Counted from the stretch's first letter, positions 11,320 through 22,604 are shown. The stretch is DNA of 64,000 nucleotides from Toxorhynchites rutilus septentrionalis (GCF_029784135.1 NC_073746.1:231248024-231312023); one strand, 5' to 3'. The notes: generated from the sequence alone by a model not told the origin. Translations and numbers: made by a program.

Positions 11320-11467
11320 ATTTTTATTAAGAGTGATACGGTATTATCAATACTACGGATATGAGGACAACGTCGACGCCAATATATTATATCGATGCGC
11401 CCTACTGTTTCAACCGAATGGAGATAAACTTCGTGAGCAAATTTACAACAGTCTGAGAAGCCCCTAA
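11320..11467 (+). CDS. Candidate alternative last exon of the upstream gene
   Basis: A frame running from a TTTTTATTAAG acceptor-like site through about 48 codons to TAA 11,465-11,467 looks more coding-like than its surroundings. If the GAG|GTAGAC site at the end of the 3,889 exon is a donor, the phase (two bases left) joins in frame to this segment and replaces the stop with a new tail ending in SLRSP. The acceptor is weak and the overlapping second frame is also open, so this is a proposal only. Confidence 0.25.
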
Positions 11468-13050
11468 TGTTAGCAGCAATAGTAGCGAACGGAATGAAAA
11501 ATCAATTCAATTATAAACACCGATCGAACTGGAAAAATCCAAACTCAAATCCAGTCGAAATGGTAATAAAAATCAACCGAACCCTGCAGCCGATGTAAAT
11601 AGGAAACTCCAATCAGACAACCGTCCCCTCCCTGCCCCTCACAATCATCGTCGTTGTGATTATGGCCGGAAAACCGAAGATGAAGAAAATATTCGAAGAA
11701 AAAATCGAAGTAAATATCCGCCGCTCCAAAACAGATTTCCCCCCGATCCGCGGCCAGCTGCTGGATTCTGTCAAGAGCAGACGAATAATCTTATTATTAC
11801 TCTATTTACAGCATAAAATTGAAAGCAAATATTGAAACTCCGGGCCAGCGGCGCAGCATAATGTTTAGCATTTTATCATTTCTCACTTTTGCATTTCAGT
11901 CAGACAAGAGACGCCGCGTAGAATTTAACAACATGTATCCGAACAAACCAGTCAACCAGAAAAAGCAATTTGACAATCTAAAGCAAAATTTTTAACATGA
12001 TCAGGAAGTTTTTTAGAAATCAAGTTTGATTGAGTGGTCGTTGACTGAGCTGTAGAACTGTAACGAGAAATTTCATTTCAGACGTTGACATATTGTTTGA
12101 AGATTCAGTGGAAACTTGACCGAATGCAAAATGAAAATAATCAAAATACAAACGAAATTATATTATCATGAATGGCATTATATACCATTATTGGGCTTAT
12201 TTCTTGAACCATTCTTAAGGTTGAGCTGAGTAGATTATGGAAATTCATTGACTTTAGTTTTATAAGTTGATAAAAATTTTATTTTTAATTCAACAACTAG
12301 AAGTAACCAATTTCCATCTTTAGATGTCGTGTGATAGTAGCTCTCCAGTGCGTGTCTAAAATGAGTAGAATTAGATTATACTATAAAAATAATATAAAAT
12401 AGTCGTTATCCAACGGAAGAATATAAATGAAAACAGAGTATATTATCAAAATGCTTAACGTCCTAAGGTTTGCGTTGAGTTCGAAACACACCTTTTGTGA
12501 ATGAATGGATCTAGTGAAAGAGCAACATAAAGTTCGTATTTTTTAAGCGTGTGAATTCTAACATTTAGAGTCCCCGTTATCGTACTAATTATTGAAGATC
12601 CTACTTCATCGACGACTATTTATAATGATAGAAAATGGATACATTCTCGGCGGCATACCGCAAACCATTCAGGCTGTTATTTTCTCTAATCGTTAGACTA
12701 TAAAAATCGTGAACTCGGTGTAGAAATTGTTGAATTACGTTGTCACCTATCTCGGAAAGTTTAACGACATTATTATAGCCACGTCTGTTACATACTAATA
12801 GTTAATATTGTTGTATGCTGTATCAAGTTTTTTTTTACTTTCGAGACATACACTACTGTATATGAAGAATGTTACTTCGTATTTTGAATGTGAATGCAAT
12901 GTCGTATACCCTTTGTACAAAATGTTAAATATGATAGTAAAATATCACCCCTGAGCTGTGTAGAGTATATTTATATAGATGTATTTATTTTTTGTGATCC
13001 TGCAGAACATCAACAAGAAGAAATAAAGAAAACTGTAATCTAGTGTATAT
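11468..13050 (+). other. 3' UTR-like single-copy stretch
   Basis: No repeats recur elsewhere in the window and no long frame is present. Plus-strand AATAAA sites are present, ending with the one at 13,022. It could be a long 3' UTR if the last exon at 11,320 is real. Confidence 0.3.
13022..13027 (+). terminator. Candidate poly(A) signal AATAAA
   Basis: AATAAA followed by AT-rich sequence at the end of a repeat-free stretch downstream of the candidate last exon. The assignment is positional. Confidence 0.3.
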
Positions 13051-13452
13051 TAGAGTTTTTTGATCTAATGTGATGACTTTTTGTCGGCCGTTCAGAAATA
13101 AACAATGTCATTATTGAACCGCGAAAACCCCGACGTGGGCGACTGTCATAATGTTTGACATTTCGCCACGGGTCATTAAAATGAATCAAATCGGGACCGA
13201 TTGCCACGCGTTCCCCATTCAATAAACACATGCGTAAATGTTGAGGTAAGTGCATAATTTAACGATGACGAACACAATCCGTGTCCGATCAGCGATCAGA
13301 CCAAATAGATATGGAGTGTGTGAAGTGCTGAAAATGGTGTTTGACACGCGATTCATACTCCCCTCCTCCCCCGCTAATAACAACCATTGAGTTATGAATG
13401 GTATTAATATGATATGCTCGTATGGAATGATTAAAAAAAAATCTTTTCTGTC
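13051..13452. other. Single-copy intergenic stretch
   Basis: No gene or repeat was recognised. GC content is higher than its neighbours. Confidence 0.35.
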
Positions 13453-13506
13453 GTGAGCCGTGAAAAAAGCCGCCGTAAATCAACGGCGGCTTTTTTAACG
13501 GCTCAC
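13453..13506. repeat. 54-nt hairpin, 24-bp arms with one mismatch
   Basis: Left arm 13,453-13,476 begins GTGAGCCGT and ends AGCCGCCGT. Right arm 13,483-13,506 is its reverse complement except for one position. The loop is AAATCA. The strongly paired stem with an A6/T6 segment could form in RNA or DNA. The flanks are not repeated elsewhere in the window. Confidence 0.85.
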
Positions 13507-13837
13507 AAGAAATAATGATTTCAAGCCAACGCAATGTCTATATTTAAGTATTCTATTTTTCAATTTTAATGATAAAGCAATGTTATATACTCCCTTTCCC
13601 TGCTACACTTGTTTTACGAACAATCAATGAGTGATTCTAATCATTCAAATGCATTATACAGTGCTTCCTAATTTCACGAACATAGACGAACATAGAAATT
13701 AAACATTAGAGAAAGCTCAAAAATATAAAGCGCCTTCAGAAGAAATGAATTTTTGACCATTAAGAGTAAAATAACGATCTTCACAGGATTCATTATTCTA
13801 CACTTTGGAGGAGATTATAGCGCATCCGTTTTCCTCT

Positions 13838-14020
13838 CTCTCTCTCTTTTTTTTTATAGAGGTGAGGAACGCTCTACCAGCCTTATCTGGGAAGGGTTAA
13901 CCCAGACGTCGAGTGGGGATCGCACCCACAAAAACCAAGCCCTCTACTCGTTGCCTTATTCCCCCTGGGACCACATCTAGGCGACTACTTCAGGGGGCGG
14001 CTGTGCTCATGCACTCTTCG
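13838..14020 (-). mobile_element. Poly(A)-tailed SINE-like unit, copy 1
   Basis: On the minus strand the unit starts near GAGCACAGCCGCCCCCTGAA, contains GGTGCGATCCCCACTCGACG with some likeness to a tRNA B-box, and ends CCTCACCTC before an A-rich tail. A second copy in the same orientation lies at 18,063-18,235. No coding frame is present. The family is not identified. It may be a SINE or the tail of a LINE. Confidence 0.6.
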
Positions 14021-14126
14021 AGTTTTCAACGCTGACTAGCGTTGTCCTTCCCTTTTTCTCAACATTTTTTCTCTCTATTCGCTTTTCATTCCACTGCGCT
14101 TATGTCCTCTTCGCAGGCATCCATTT

Positions 14127-14905
14127 ACCCGTCGAGACGTGTACCGATTAGGAATTGCCCTCCAACTTGACGCGCAACCCGTCACAGTCACCCTCGCGGG
14201 ATTTCTCACCTGTCGAGACGTGCACCGATTAGGAAGCGCCCTCATACTTGACGCGCGCCCCGTCACAATCACCCTCGCAGGATTTCTCTTCCCAGCGGAG
14301 TGCCGATTAGGTAGTGCCCTCCTACATGACGCGCACTCCGTCACAGCTACTCTCGTGGGGTATACACCATTTTGATCACGGCTTCATCCTTCGCGGTGTT
14401 TCTCCATCCAGGCCACGATCAGGCGTTGCCAGGCAGGCATTTTTGCTGTTCTCCGCGGCAGTATCCGGTTACCTGTCGAGACGTGCACCGATTAGGAAGC
14501 GCCCTCCAACTTGACGCGCCCCCGTCACAGTCACCCTCGCAGGATTTCTCTCCCAGCGGAGCGCCGATTAGGTAGTGCCCTCCAACATGACGCGCACTCC
14601 GTCACAGCTACTCTCGTGGGGTATGCACCATTTTGATCATGGTTTCATCCTTGATGCTCGCTCCTTCGAAACGTTCGCAGTGTTTCTCCATCCAGGCCAC
14701 GATCAGGCGTTGCCAGGCAGGCATTTTTGCTCTTCTCCGTGGCAGTATCCGGTTACCTGTCGAGACGTGCACCGATTAGGAAGCGCCCTCCAACTTGACG
14801 CGCGCCCCGTCACAGTCACCCTCGCAGGATTTCTCTTCCCAGCGGAGCGCCGATTAGGTAGTGCCCTCCAACATGACGCGCACTCCGTCACGGCGGCTCT
14901 CGGGG
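14127..14905 (-). repeat. Hierarchical tandem repeats in the R1-type LINE 3' tail
   Basis: At least seven copies of a 75-82 bp sub-repeat, each with a CCGATTAGG(A/T)A core and a GACGCGC block, start near 14,127, 14,209, 14,291, 14,472, 14,551, 14,757 and 14,837. Alternating sub-repeat types plus a linker form a higher-order unit of roughly 263-286 bp. The array directly follows the stop of the R1-type frame at 14,955, so it is most simply that element's 3' untranslated tail. Confidence 0.8.
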
Positions 14906-14954
14906 GGGGGGACTATCCGGTACTACAGCCGTCTCGATTATTCATCTCTTATGG

Positions 14955-16194
14955 TCAGGCGTTATCCGCATGCTGGTCGGTCCTCCACTTCCGCTGTAGC
15001 TCGGACATGATATGTACGATTGCACTGTTTACGGCGTTCCAGGTGCCCTCGTCACGACACATTTCCTCCACGATGTTCCCAGCATGAAGGGTAGGCAGCC
15101 CCTCACGCACTGTGGTGAATCTGGGACATTCGAATACGATGTGTTCCGGTGTTTCCTCCACATTTCCACACTCCGGACAAAGAGGCGATCTTGCGTGTCC
15201 GAACCGGTGCAGATACTGCCTGAAGCAGCCATGACCAGACAAAAACTGCGTTAGATGGAAATTTACCTCTCCGTGTTTCCTGTTCACCCAGCCCATTAGT
15301 GTCGGTATGAGCCTGTGCGTCCACCTGCCGTTTTGCGCGGCACTCCACTCTTGCTGCCACCTAGCCATCGACTCCGCCCTCATTAGCTTCCGGATTCCTC
15401 TGGTTCCCCTCCTCCTATAGCACTCGCTGTCCTCCGCCAAGATGATGTCTATGGGGACCAACCTGGCTATGACGTAGACCGCTTCTGTTGACACAATTCT
15501 GTACGCACTCGCGACTCGCATCGCCATGAGCCGGTACGTACTATTCAGCCTCTTCGTGTTCCGCTGAGTTTCTAACGCCGCGATCCAGGCTGGACCACCG
15601 TAACGTAGTGTCGATGAGGAGACACTAGCCAAGAGGTGCCTCTTGCTGCTGCTTGGGCCAAAGTTGTTGGGCATGATTCGTGTCAGTGCATTGATTGCCT
15701 TCGTTGCTTTTTTACAAGCGTAGTCGACGTGACTGTTGAAGTTCAGTCGATCGTCGATCTGCACCCCCAGGTATTTTAGGTCTCGCTTCGAGGTTATCGA
15801 GTGCTCTCCAATTGTGATTTCTGCACGTTGCACCGCCCTGCGGTTGCTGACAATCAGCATTTCCGTCTTGTGGTGGGCTATCTGCAGTTTCACACTTTGC
15901 ATCCACCTTCCGATCATGTCTATCGACTCGGTCGCGAGCATTTCGACCCGTTCCAAAGATTCCCCTGTCGCGAGAATAACGATGTCATCCGCGAAGCCAA
16001 TGATCTCCACACCTCTGGGCAGATTCAGTTTTAGTACACCATCGTACATACTGTTCCAGAGCGATGGGCCCAGGATAGAGCCCTGCGGAACTCCCGCCGT
16101 AGTTTTAATCTGCGCCTGGCCCGTGTTTGTCTCGTACACCAGCACACGGTTCTCGAAGTAGCTTCTCAGTATTCTACACAGGTAGTCCCAAGTC
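14955..16194 (-). pseudogene. R1-clade non-LTR retrotransposon ORF2, 5'-truncated
   Basis: The minus-strand frame is open for about 410 codons. It starts inside the reverse transcriptase: GVPQGSILGPSLWN, then the catalytic FADD. It continues through the thumb region (GGPAWIAAL) and ends with a CPEC...H...C zinc knuckle typical of the R1 clade C-terminus. The endonuclease and first RT motifs are missing because the sequence changes at about 16,195 into the R4-type tail. The remaining frame has no stop, suggesting a fairly recent copy. It is followed by tandem repeats at 14,127-14,905. Confidence 0.85.
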
Positions 16195-18063
16195 TTTAAT
16201 TGACAGACTTATCTCACTTCTTAACTAGGCGAACCTAGCCAGAATTTTCACCTGCCCCCGGGCTTCTGAATGCCAAAGGGGGACTAGGCTCTGCGGAATG
16301 CACGTATCTGCATGCTCGTGCTGTTTCAGTCCTGACCGAGAAATTGTCGGACAATCGCGCAGGTGCTAAGGATGACCGACTTTTGGATGCCGGCCAATTC
16401 CTTCTCCATGTTCAACACCTTTAGCGCTTCCAGAAGTGTCTTCGGGACAATTCCAGTTCCAGAGAGAACGACTGGAACAATTCTTGGGACCTCCCTTAGC
16501 CCCCACAGTTCCTTGAGCTCCACGGCCAATGGTCGGTACTTGCAGATTTTGCGACCGTGGGTCTCCTCCAGATTCTGGTTCAGTGGAATAGCGACATCGA
16601 TGATGGTGACTTTGCGGTCGCTCTTGTCGTAAACCATTATATCTGGGCGGTTGTGGTGGATCGAGAGGTCGGTCAGAACAGTGCGATCCCAGTACAGCTT
16701 GAAACGGTCATTTTCCAGGACAGGTGCAGGCAGGTACCGGTAGTTTGGTACGTTGTCTTCTAGTAGAGCACATTGGAGCGCCAGTTGTCGATGAACAATA
16801 CGGGCCACGTTGTTGTGGCGCTCGGTGTAGGCTGCGTTGGCCAAAACGGGACAGCCTCCCATAATGTGCTCTATGTTTTCACCTGGTTGATGGCACATCC
16901 GGCAAATGTCATCAACGTCTTGATGCCAGACGTACCGCCTGCAGTTTCTCGTCGGCATTATCCTGTCCTGGATGGCTATCATGTCGGCTTCTACTACTGA
17001 AGAGAGTTCACCACGCGTTAGCCACAGATTAGATGCGGCCTTGTCGACGTGTGGCCGATCCAGTTGATGGGGGTGGGCACCATGCACTGCCTTCTGCTTC
17101 CAAGCTGCAATCTTCTCCTCCACTGTCTGCAGATTGCAGTTGAGTTGGTACTCCGCTTGCGCCAAGTGCAGAGCGCTGTATCCTCTGTCGGCGGCGCAGA
17201 CAGCCCGGTATAGCGCGTTTTGGTTGGCGCGTTCTGCGAAGTACTCGCGCAGTTGTCGTACCTGGGCAACACACAGTGCAGATATGTCGACTATTCCAAG
17301 TCCCCCTTCTTTGCGTGGCAGTGAAACTCTCTCCAGTGCCGATTGAGGATGGTGCATTCCGGCCTCTTTAAATGCTTTCCTCATCCTCCTCTCAAGGTCC
17401 TCTAGGTCAGTTTTGCTCCATTTGACTACACCAAAACTGAAGGTCAGCAGGGGAACCGCGAATGTGTTGATCGCGCGTACCTTGTTCCCCGCGTTGAGGA
17501 AAGTCCTCAGGACACAGTTCACTCGACTCAAGAACTTGTCTCGCAGCTCCGTCTTGATGTCGGAGTGGCGAATCCCGGTGAGCTGTCGGAATCCAAGATA
17601 TTTATAGGATTCGCCACGAACCATGTCTCTTATGAACTCGCCGTCATAGACCTCGTAACCTCCGGATTCGGTAAGCTGCCCTTTCAGCAGATGGACACAG
17701 CGGCACTTGTCAAGGCCGAACTCCATGCAGATGTCCCTGCTTATGTCTTCGACAACCCAGATAGCTACACCTAGACGCTGACGTGAATCAGCGTAGACCT
17801 TGAGATCATCCATGTAGAAGGTATGGGTCACTTCTTCGTGAGCGCCGTCGCCATACCTTATTTTATAGCCATGACCGTTTCTATTGAGCGTCCTACTGAG
17901 GGGGTTCAGTGCCAGACAAAACCAAAGCGGGCTGAAAGAGTCGCCTTGGAATATCCCCCTCTTTATCTGCAGCGTTCTAGACTGCAACACATTTTCCCCA
18001 TCACTGAGGTGCAGAGACGTACTCCACTGCCTCATCGCATGCTGCAGGAACCTAACGGTCCCA
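16195..18063 (-). mobile_element. R4/Dong-clade non-LTR retrotransposon, 5'-truncated
   Basis: This block comprises the open frame described next plus a short 3' untranslated tail (16,195-16,325). Its 5' edge abuts the A-rich tail of the SINE-like unit at about 18,063 and its 3' edge abuts truncated R1-type sequence. R4-clade elements carry a single ORF with a C-terminal restriction-like endonuclease and often target specific sites. Confidence 0.75.
16326..18063 (-). CDS. R4-clade reverse transcriptase with restriction-like endonuclease, partial
   Basis: The frame stays open to 18,206, but its first 45 or so codons are read through the neighbouring SINE-like unit and its poly-Lys (A-tail) segment. 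In that 626-residue reading, RT motifs RGIFQGD (83-89) and the catalytic YMDD (131-134) are intact. A C-x2-C-x8-H-x4-C knuckle sits at 435-452. The restriction-like endonuclease has RPD (520-522), IID (535-537) and KY (556-557). RT regions upstream of motif B and the N-terminal DNA-binding fingers are missing. Known function of the family: target-primed reverse transcription. No host role is suggested. Confidence 0.8.
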
Positions 18064-18235
18064 AGTCTCTCTTTTTTTTTTTTTTTAAATGAGGTGAGGA
18101 ACGCTCTTCCACCCTTATCTGGGAAGGGATAACCCAGACGTCGAGTGGGGATCGCACCCACAAAAACCAAGCCCTCTACTCGTAGCCTCGTTCCCCCTGG
18201 GACCACATCTAGGCGACTACTTCAGGGGGCGGCTT
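18063..18235 (-). mobile_element. Poly(A)-tailed SINE-like unit, copy 2
   Basis: Second copy of the unit at 13,838-14,020, same orientation. On the plus strand it starts with a T15-type run and GAGGTGAGGAACGCTC and ends GGGGGCGGCTTTGCTC. The two copies bracket the R1/R4 block. Confidence 0.6.
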
Positions 18236-18237
18236 TG

Positions 18238-18290
<53 letters not shown>

Positions 18291-18305
18291 TCCCCCATTC
18301 TCTCT
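18236..18305. repeat. (TC)n microsatellite
   Basis: A nearly uninterrupted run of CT dinucleotides, with two CTAT interruptions, abuts the SINE-like unit. Confidence 0.9.
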
Positions 18306-18675
18306 CTTGCAAATATTTATTTATTTTGATAATTGCTACACATGCTAATACCACAGATATGCGTCCAATATCAAGGTATAATAGAGAAACACACGAAATT
18401 GCTAGAATGCGTACAATGGATATCATAATTATTACAAAACACTATAACTCATGAACGAAATATTCACCAGTGTAACACAATGCAAGCAAGTAACCTCAGA
18501 ACTATGAAAATCCGGATGTGCTGTACAAAAAACTCAATTTTTTACAAAGGTTCTGAGCTATACAACACACTGCCAAATGAAGCGAAGATATAGCAAAGAC
18601 AAGCCTCAGACGTTTGTTAATAGTTTTTAAAAAATGATCCTATATTCGATAATTAATGTTAATATGCATTCCAGC
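18306..18675. other. AT-rich non-coding stretch
   Basis: No feature recognised. Confidence 0.4.
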
Positions 18676-18903
18676 CATGTTGGTTCCCATGGCCTAGTGG
18701 TAAGCGTTGCGCTTGCCAAGATGGGGGGGGGGATTCGGGTTCGATTCCCGTTCGGGTCAGAAATTCTATCGTCGTTGATCGTTTTTTGGCTTGCACTGGT
18801 TCAGGGGAACTGTCTAGGCTGTGGTGGGATGTGCATTGGGCATTACCAGTCCCCAAGAAAAGCCCGGAAGCAGCTCCTTCTAAGTGAATTGACGCCGCTA
18901 TAA
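18676..18903 (+). mobile_element. tRNA-derived SINE, family 2
   Basis: Starts with an A-box-like CATGGCCTAGTGGTAAGCGT and a B-box GGGTTCGATTCCCG, separated by a G-run-expanded loop. The body (TTGGCTTGCACTGG onward) differs from family 1. Its 3' side runs directly into the leader of the RTE-type element at about 18,904, so it may be partly an RTE-associated leader. Confidence 0.6.
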
Positions 18904-19045
18904 GCGTCTTTGCCCAGTCTTTATGGTACTCGGGTCGTAAAACAGCATTATCACGATGGTCCTCCTGCGAGATAGTGGGATTGGTCGCAGGCCTCGCAAG
19001 CCGCACCACTAAAAACACCAAGCAACGAACGATACACAAGAAGAT

Positions 19046-21223
19046 TTGTACCGGACTAATCGACACAGACCCAGGCGACGAAAACGGACTAACGATTGGA
19101 AACTCGGGACGTGGAATTGTCAATCTCTCAAATCCATCGGAAGTACTTGTGTGCTTTCCGAAGTGTTGAAAAACCGCAAGTTTGATATCGTAGCGCTGCA
19201 GGAAGTATGTTGGAGAAGATATACAGTACGAACATTTAGCGATGGTCATACCATCTATCAGAGCTGCGGCAACACTAACGAGCTAGGTACAACTTTCATT
19301 GTGATGGGCAATATGCAGAAGCGTGTGATTGGATGGTGGCCAATCAACCCAAGAATGTGCAGATTGGGGATAAAGGTCGATTCTTCAACATAAGCATCAT
19401 TAACGTGCACAGCCCCCACCTTGCAAGTTCCGATGATGACCAAGACGAATTCTACACGCAGCTGGAACGCGGATACGAACGCTGTCCAAAACATGACATC
19501 AAGATCATCATCGTAGATTTCAATGCCCAGATCGGTAAAGAGGAGAAGTTCAAACCTGTAATTGGTATGTACAACGCACACCAGTTAACAAATGAAAACG
19601 GCCTAAGACTCATCGATTTCGCCACCTCTAAGGATATGGCCGTACGCAGTACCTTCTTTCAACACAAATTCCTCCACCAATGCACCTGGCGGTCACCAAC
19701 TAAAACAGAATCTCAGATCGATAGTGTTCTGATAGACGGTCGGCATTTCTCTGACATAACTGACGTCAGAACCTATCGAGGCGCTAACATCGATTCAGAC
19801 CACTACTTAGTGATGGTTAAGATGCGCCCAAATCTCTCCATTGTGAACAACATTCGGTACCGATGCCCGCGACAGTACAATCTTACGCGACTGAAACAAG
19901 CAGATGTCGTCGAAGTACATTCGCTTGAAGCTGCACTGGCGGAAGAGGAGCAAATTAACGAAGCTCCTCCTGAGGACTGTTTGAGCATGATTAAAACAGC
20001 CATAAACAGCGTAGCGGAGAACATCCTTGGACACGTGGAACGAAGACGACGGTACAAGTGGTTCGATGATGAATGCCAGCAAGAGAAGAACGCTGCGCTG
20101 GTGCTAATGCTGCGTCAAGCTACCCGTCAGAACGTGGAACGATATAGATCCTTCTGAAATGCCGTGAGTACAGAGTTCCTACGCACCATCTTTTCATCGA
20201 CTTTAGAGCCGCATACGATTCAATAGCACAAAAAGAGCTATGGAGAACCATGGACGAAAACGGCTTCCCCGTGAAGCTGACAAGACTGGTAAAAGCTACG
20301 ATGGATGGAATACAGTGCTATGGGCGAATATCGGGTGGATTATCTGATTTATTCAAGTAACGCATGGGGGTTTCGACAAGATGATGGTCTCTCTTGCCTG
20401 CTGTTCAACATTGCGCTAGAGGGTGTAATGAAACCAGTGGTGTTTAACTTGCGTGATACGATTTTCAATAGATCCAGTCAATTTATCTGTTTCGCTGATG
20501 ACGTAAACATTGTCGGCAGAACATTTGAAGAGACGCTGAACATTACACCAGACTTAAGCACGAAGCATAGAGAATTGGACTGAAAATCAATGCGTCTAAA
20601 ACCAAATACATGCTGGCTTCCGGATCCGAGCACGACAGGACCCGATTTGTCTACCTTGGCTCAATGGTAACGTCTGACAATGATACCAGCCGCGAGATCC
20701 GGAGACGCATTTTCAATGGGAGTCGTACCTACTATGGTCTCCTCAAACACTTAAGGTCAAACAGACTTAGCAGTCGTGCGAAATGTTCGCTGTATAAAAC
20801 GCTAATAAGACCGGTTGTCTACGGTCACGAAACTTGGACAATACTCGAAAAGGACCTGCGAGCGCTCGGAGTCTTTGAACGACGGGTGGTAAGAACCATC
20901 TTCGGCGGTGTACAGGAGGACGGCGTATGGAGGCGAAGGATGAACCACGAGCTCACGCAACTCACCGGCGAACCCAGTATCCAGAAAGTGATCGAAGCTG
21001 GAAGGATACGTTGTGCAGGACATGTTGCAACAATGTTGGACAAGTATCCTGCAAAAATGGTGTTCATCGGGAATCCGGCTGGTACCAGACGAAAAGGAGC
21101 GCAAAGAGCAAGGTGGTTAGACCAAGTGGAGCATGACATGGCGAGCACGGGGTGCCCACGGTTGGAGAAAAATTGTGAATCAGGCCATGTTGTAAAGACG
21201 TTAAGCCAAAATAAATAAAAAAT
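19046..21223 (+). pseudogene. RTE-type non-LTR retrotransposon, frameshifted and internally deleted
   Basis: The frame from 19,046 gives the start of an AP endonuclease (LGTWNCQSL, then ALQEV), shifts frame near 19,340 and continues through DFNAQIGKE and SDHYLVM to a stop at 20,157. RT sequence resumes with motif A (FIDFRAAYDS near 20,195) and motif C (CFADDVN near 20,490), with motif B damaged by stops and an RT start deleted. The C-terminus (RRMNHELTQL, then GRIRCAGHVA) is typical of the RTE clade, to which the mosquito JAM1 element belongs. Not functional. Confidence 0.8.
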
Positions 21224-21597
21224 GCAGCCATTCCTTGCCAAACCCATATAGTGGTTCTCAGTGGTTCTTTTGTTCTGTATCGCAAAATATTAGACCCATA
21301 TTTTTATTTTTTCGCTAGGGTGATTATTGTCAATTTAAGGTTGATGCAAAATACTTTTTCCCTTTTTCTCAAAAAAGGATTTTTTTTTAAATCCATAACT
21401 TTTGAACTACTAGATCGATTTAGATGATCGAAAAGAATGAAGAAATATTTAAAAAAGGATTAAAATTTTGGTAAAAATCCTGATAATAAATTGAAATCAG
21501 TTGCAACCACCCGACAGAGAAGCTACTTAATTTTTGCATTGAAATATGATTGATATATTTCAAAGCAAAGATTGACCGAGCAAACGTAATACAATGA

Positions 21598-21740
21598 CAA
21601 ACATATACCGCCCGACGCTCGCTAACACTCGGTCGGACCTTACTGAAGGATCGTCTCCTATATTTCAAAAACTAACCGGACAATCAGTGGAGCACAGGTT
21701 TGCTAAGAAAGGACGCCGCTTCCGACGGCGGGTTATGAGG
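21598..21740 (+). repeat. Internal segment shared with 31,820-31,965
   Basis: The block CCGACGCTCGCT...GGTCGGACCTT...AAGGATCGT...CCGCTTCCGA is seen here and within the foldback element near 31.8 kb, in the same orientation, with scattered mismatches. Confidence 0.7.
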
Positions 21741-21915
21741 AGATTCGACAAAACCTGATTTGTCGGAATTTTTCATTTTTTCTTCCGGACAAACGTTGCA
21801 TTATGGCATTCGGGTATTTTTTGCATTCCGGTATTGCATTGCATGTTGCTTTCGTGTATTTGTGTTTTCGGGTGAATGTGCTTCGGGTGAATGGTATTCG
21901 GCTTAACGTATTTTT
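21735..21915 (+). repeat. Short-repeat array with unit ATTCGGGTA and flank
   Basis: Third copy of the CATTCGGGTA array. The left flank (GGAGATTCGACAAAAC then TTGTCGGAA) is homologous to the flank of the 6,205-6,412 copy. Confidence 0.65.
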
Positions 21916-22604
21916 ATATTTTTCTTGAAAGCTCAGGTCTCCAAAAATTAGAGAGGCTTTTTTTCGATTTATGATATATATGATTTGAATCAATTTCGAT
22001 TATTGCTTTTGTTTCTCATATATTTTCATATATTTTAACAATCAGCGAATATATTAAAATGTATGAATCAATCGCTATAAATCATTGTAGGCGCATGGCA
22101 ATCTTGTCGAATAGGAATATTGAATGGAAACTGAAAACGCTTTGAAAAATAATAACTCTGGAACGATAAAGAGCACATCTCTCATTATTGAATATTTTAT
22201 GTAAAAAAAACCCTCAGCTTTCAAGAAAAAACATAAAAAATGTATCTCTAAACCATTTAAATTATAAAAACAAATAAAATCAATAACTACGAAAGCAAAA
22301 ACCAAATGTTTCGCAAGCATAGTAATTTTAGAAAGTAGACCAACTCATTAGCTTGAATTTAATATATCGATCATCTGAATCGGTCCAGTAATTCAAAAGT
22401 CATGATTTTTTGAAGAAAGTGTAAAAAGGAGAAATAATATTTTTCGACCCACCCTGGTATGAGAATGGGTAACCTTTTGACTAAATTTAAAAAATATATT
22501 TCATAATTAAACCGACATTCATGATGAGTTCAGACCTTGATTGAATACAATTATTCATCTTACGAGCGATGATTTTCTACGCTTCGTATATTACAAACCT
22601 CCCA

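Larger units (their letters stand above)
21224..22458. mobile_element. Inverted-repeat element, about 1.1-1.2 kb
   Basis: Left end TAGGGTGATTATTG (21,316) through the block reading TAACTTTTGAACTACT...GATTTAGATGATCGA (to about 21,432) is repeated in reverse complement at 22,368-22,456 (CAGGGTGGGTCGA...TGACTTTTGAATTACT). This gives long imperfect terminal inverted repeats. The stretch just outside, 21,224-21,315, is related to 54,855-54,975. It carries internal pieces shared with other repeats but no transposase. Confidence 0.6.

Noticed and set aside
13453..13506. Rho-independent terminator
   Set aside because: The shape fits, but the genome is eukaryotic with spliced genes, and the T-run is inside the stem.
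14139..15087. Plus-strand coding genes across 14.1-15.1 kb
   Set aside because: These frames are antisense to tandem repeats and to the R1-type reverse transcriptase, and their periodic text mirrors the DNA repeat.
16326..18206. Host gene of 626 codons
   Set aside because: It has RT and restriction-like endonuclease motifs of an R4-type LINE, and its first 45 codons come from an adjacent SINE-like unit.
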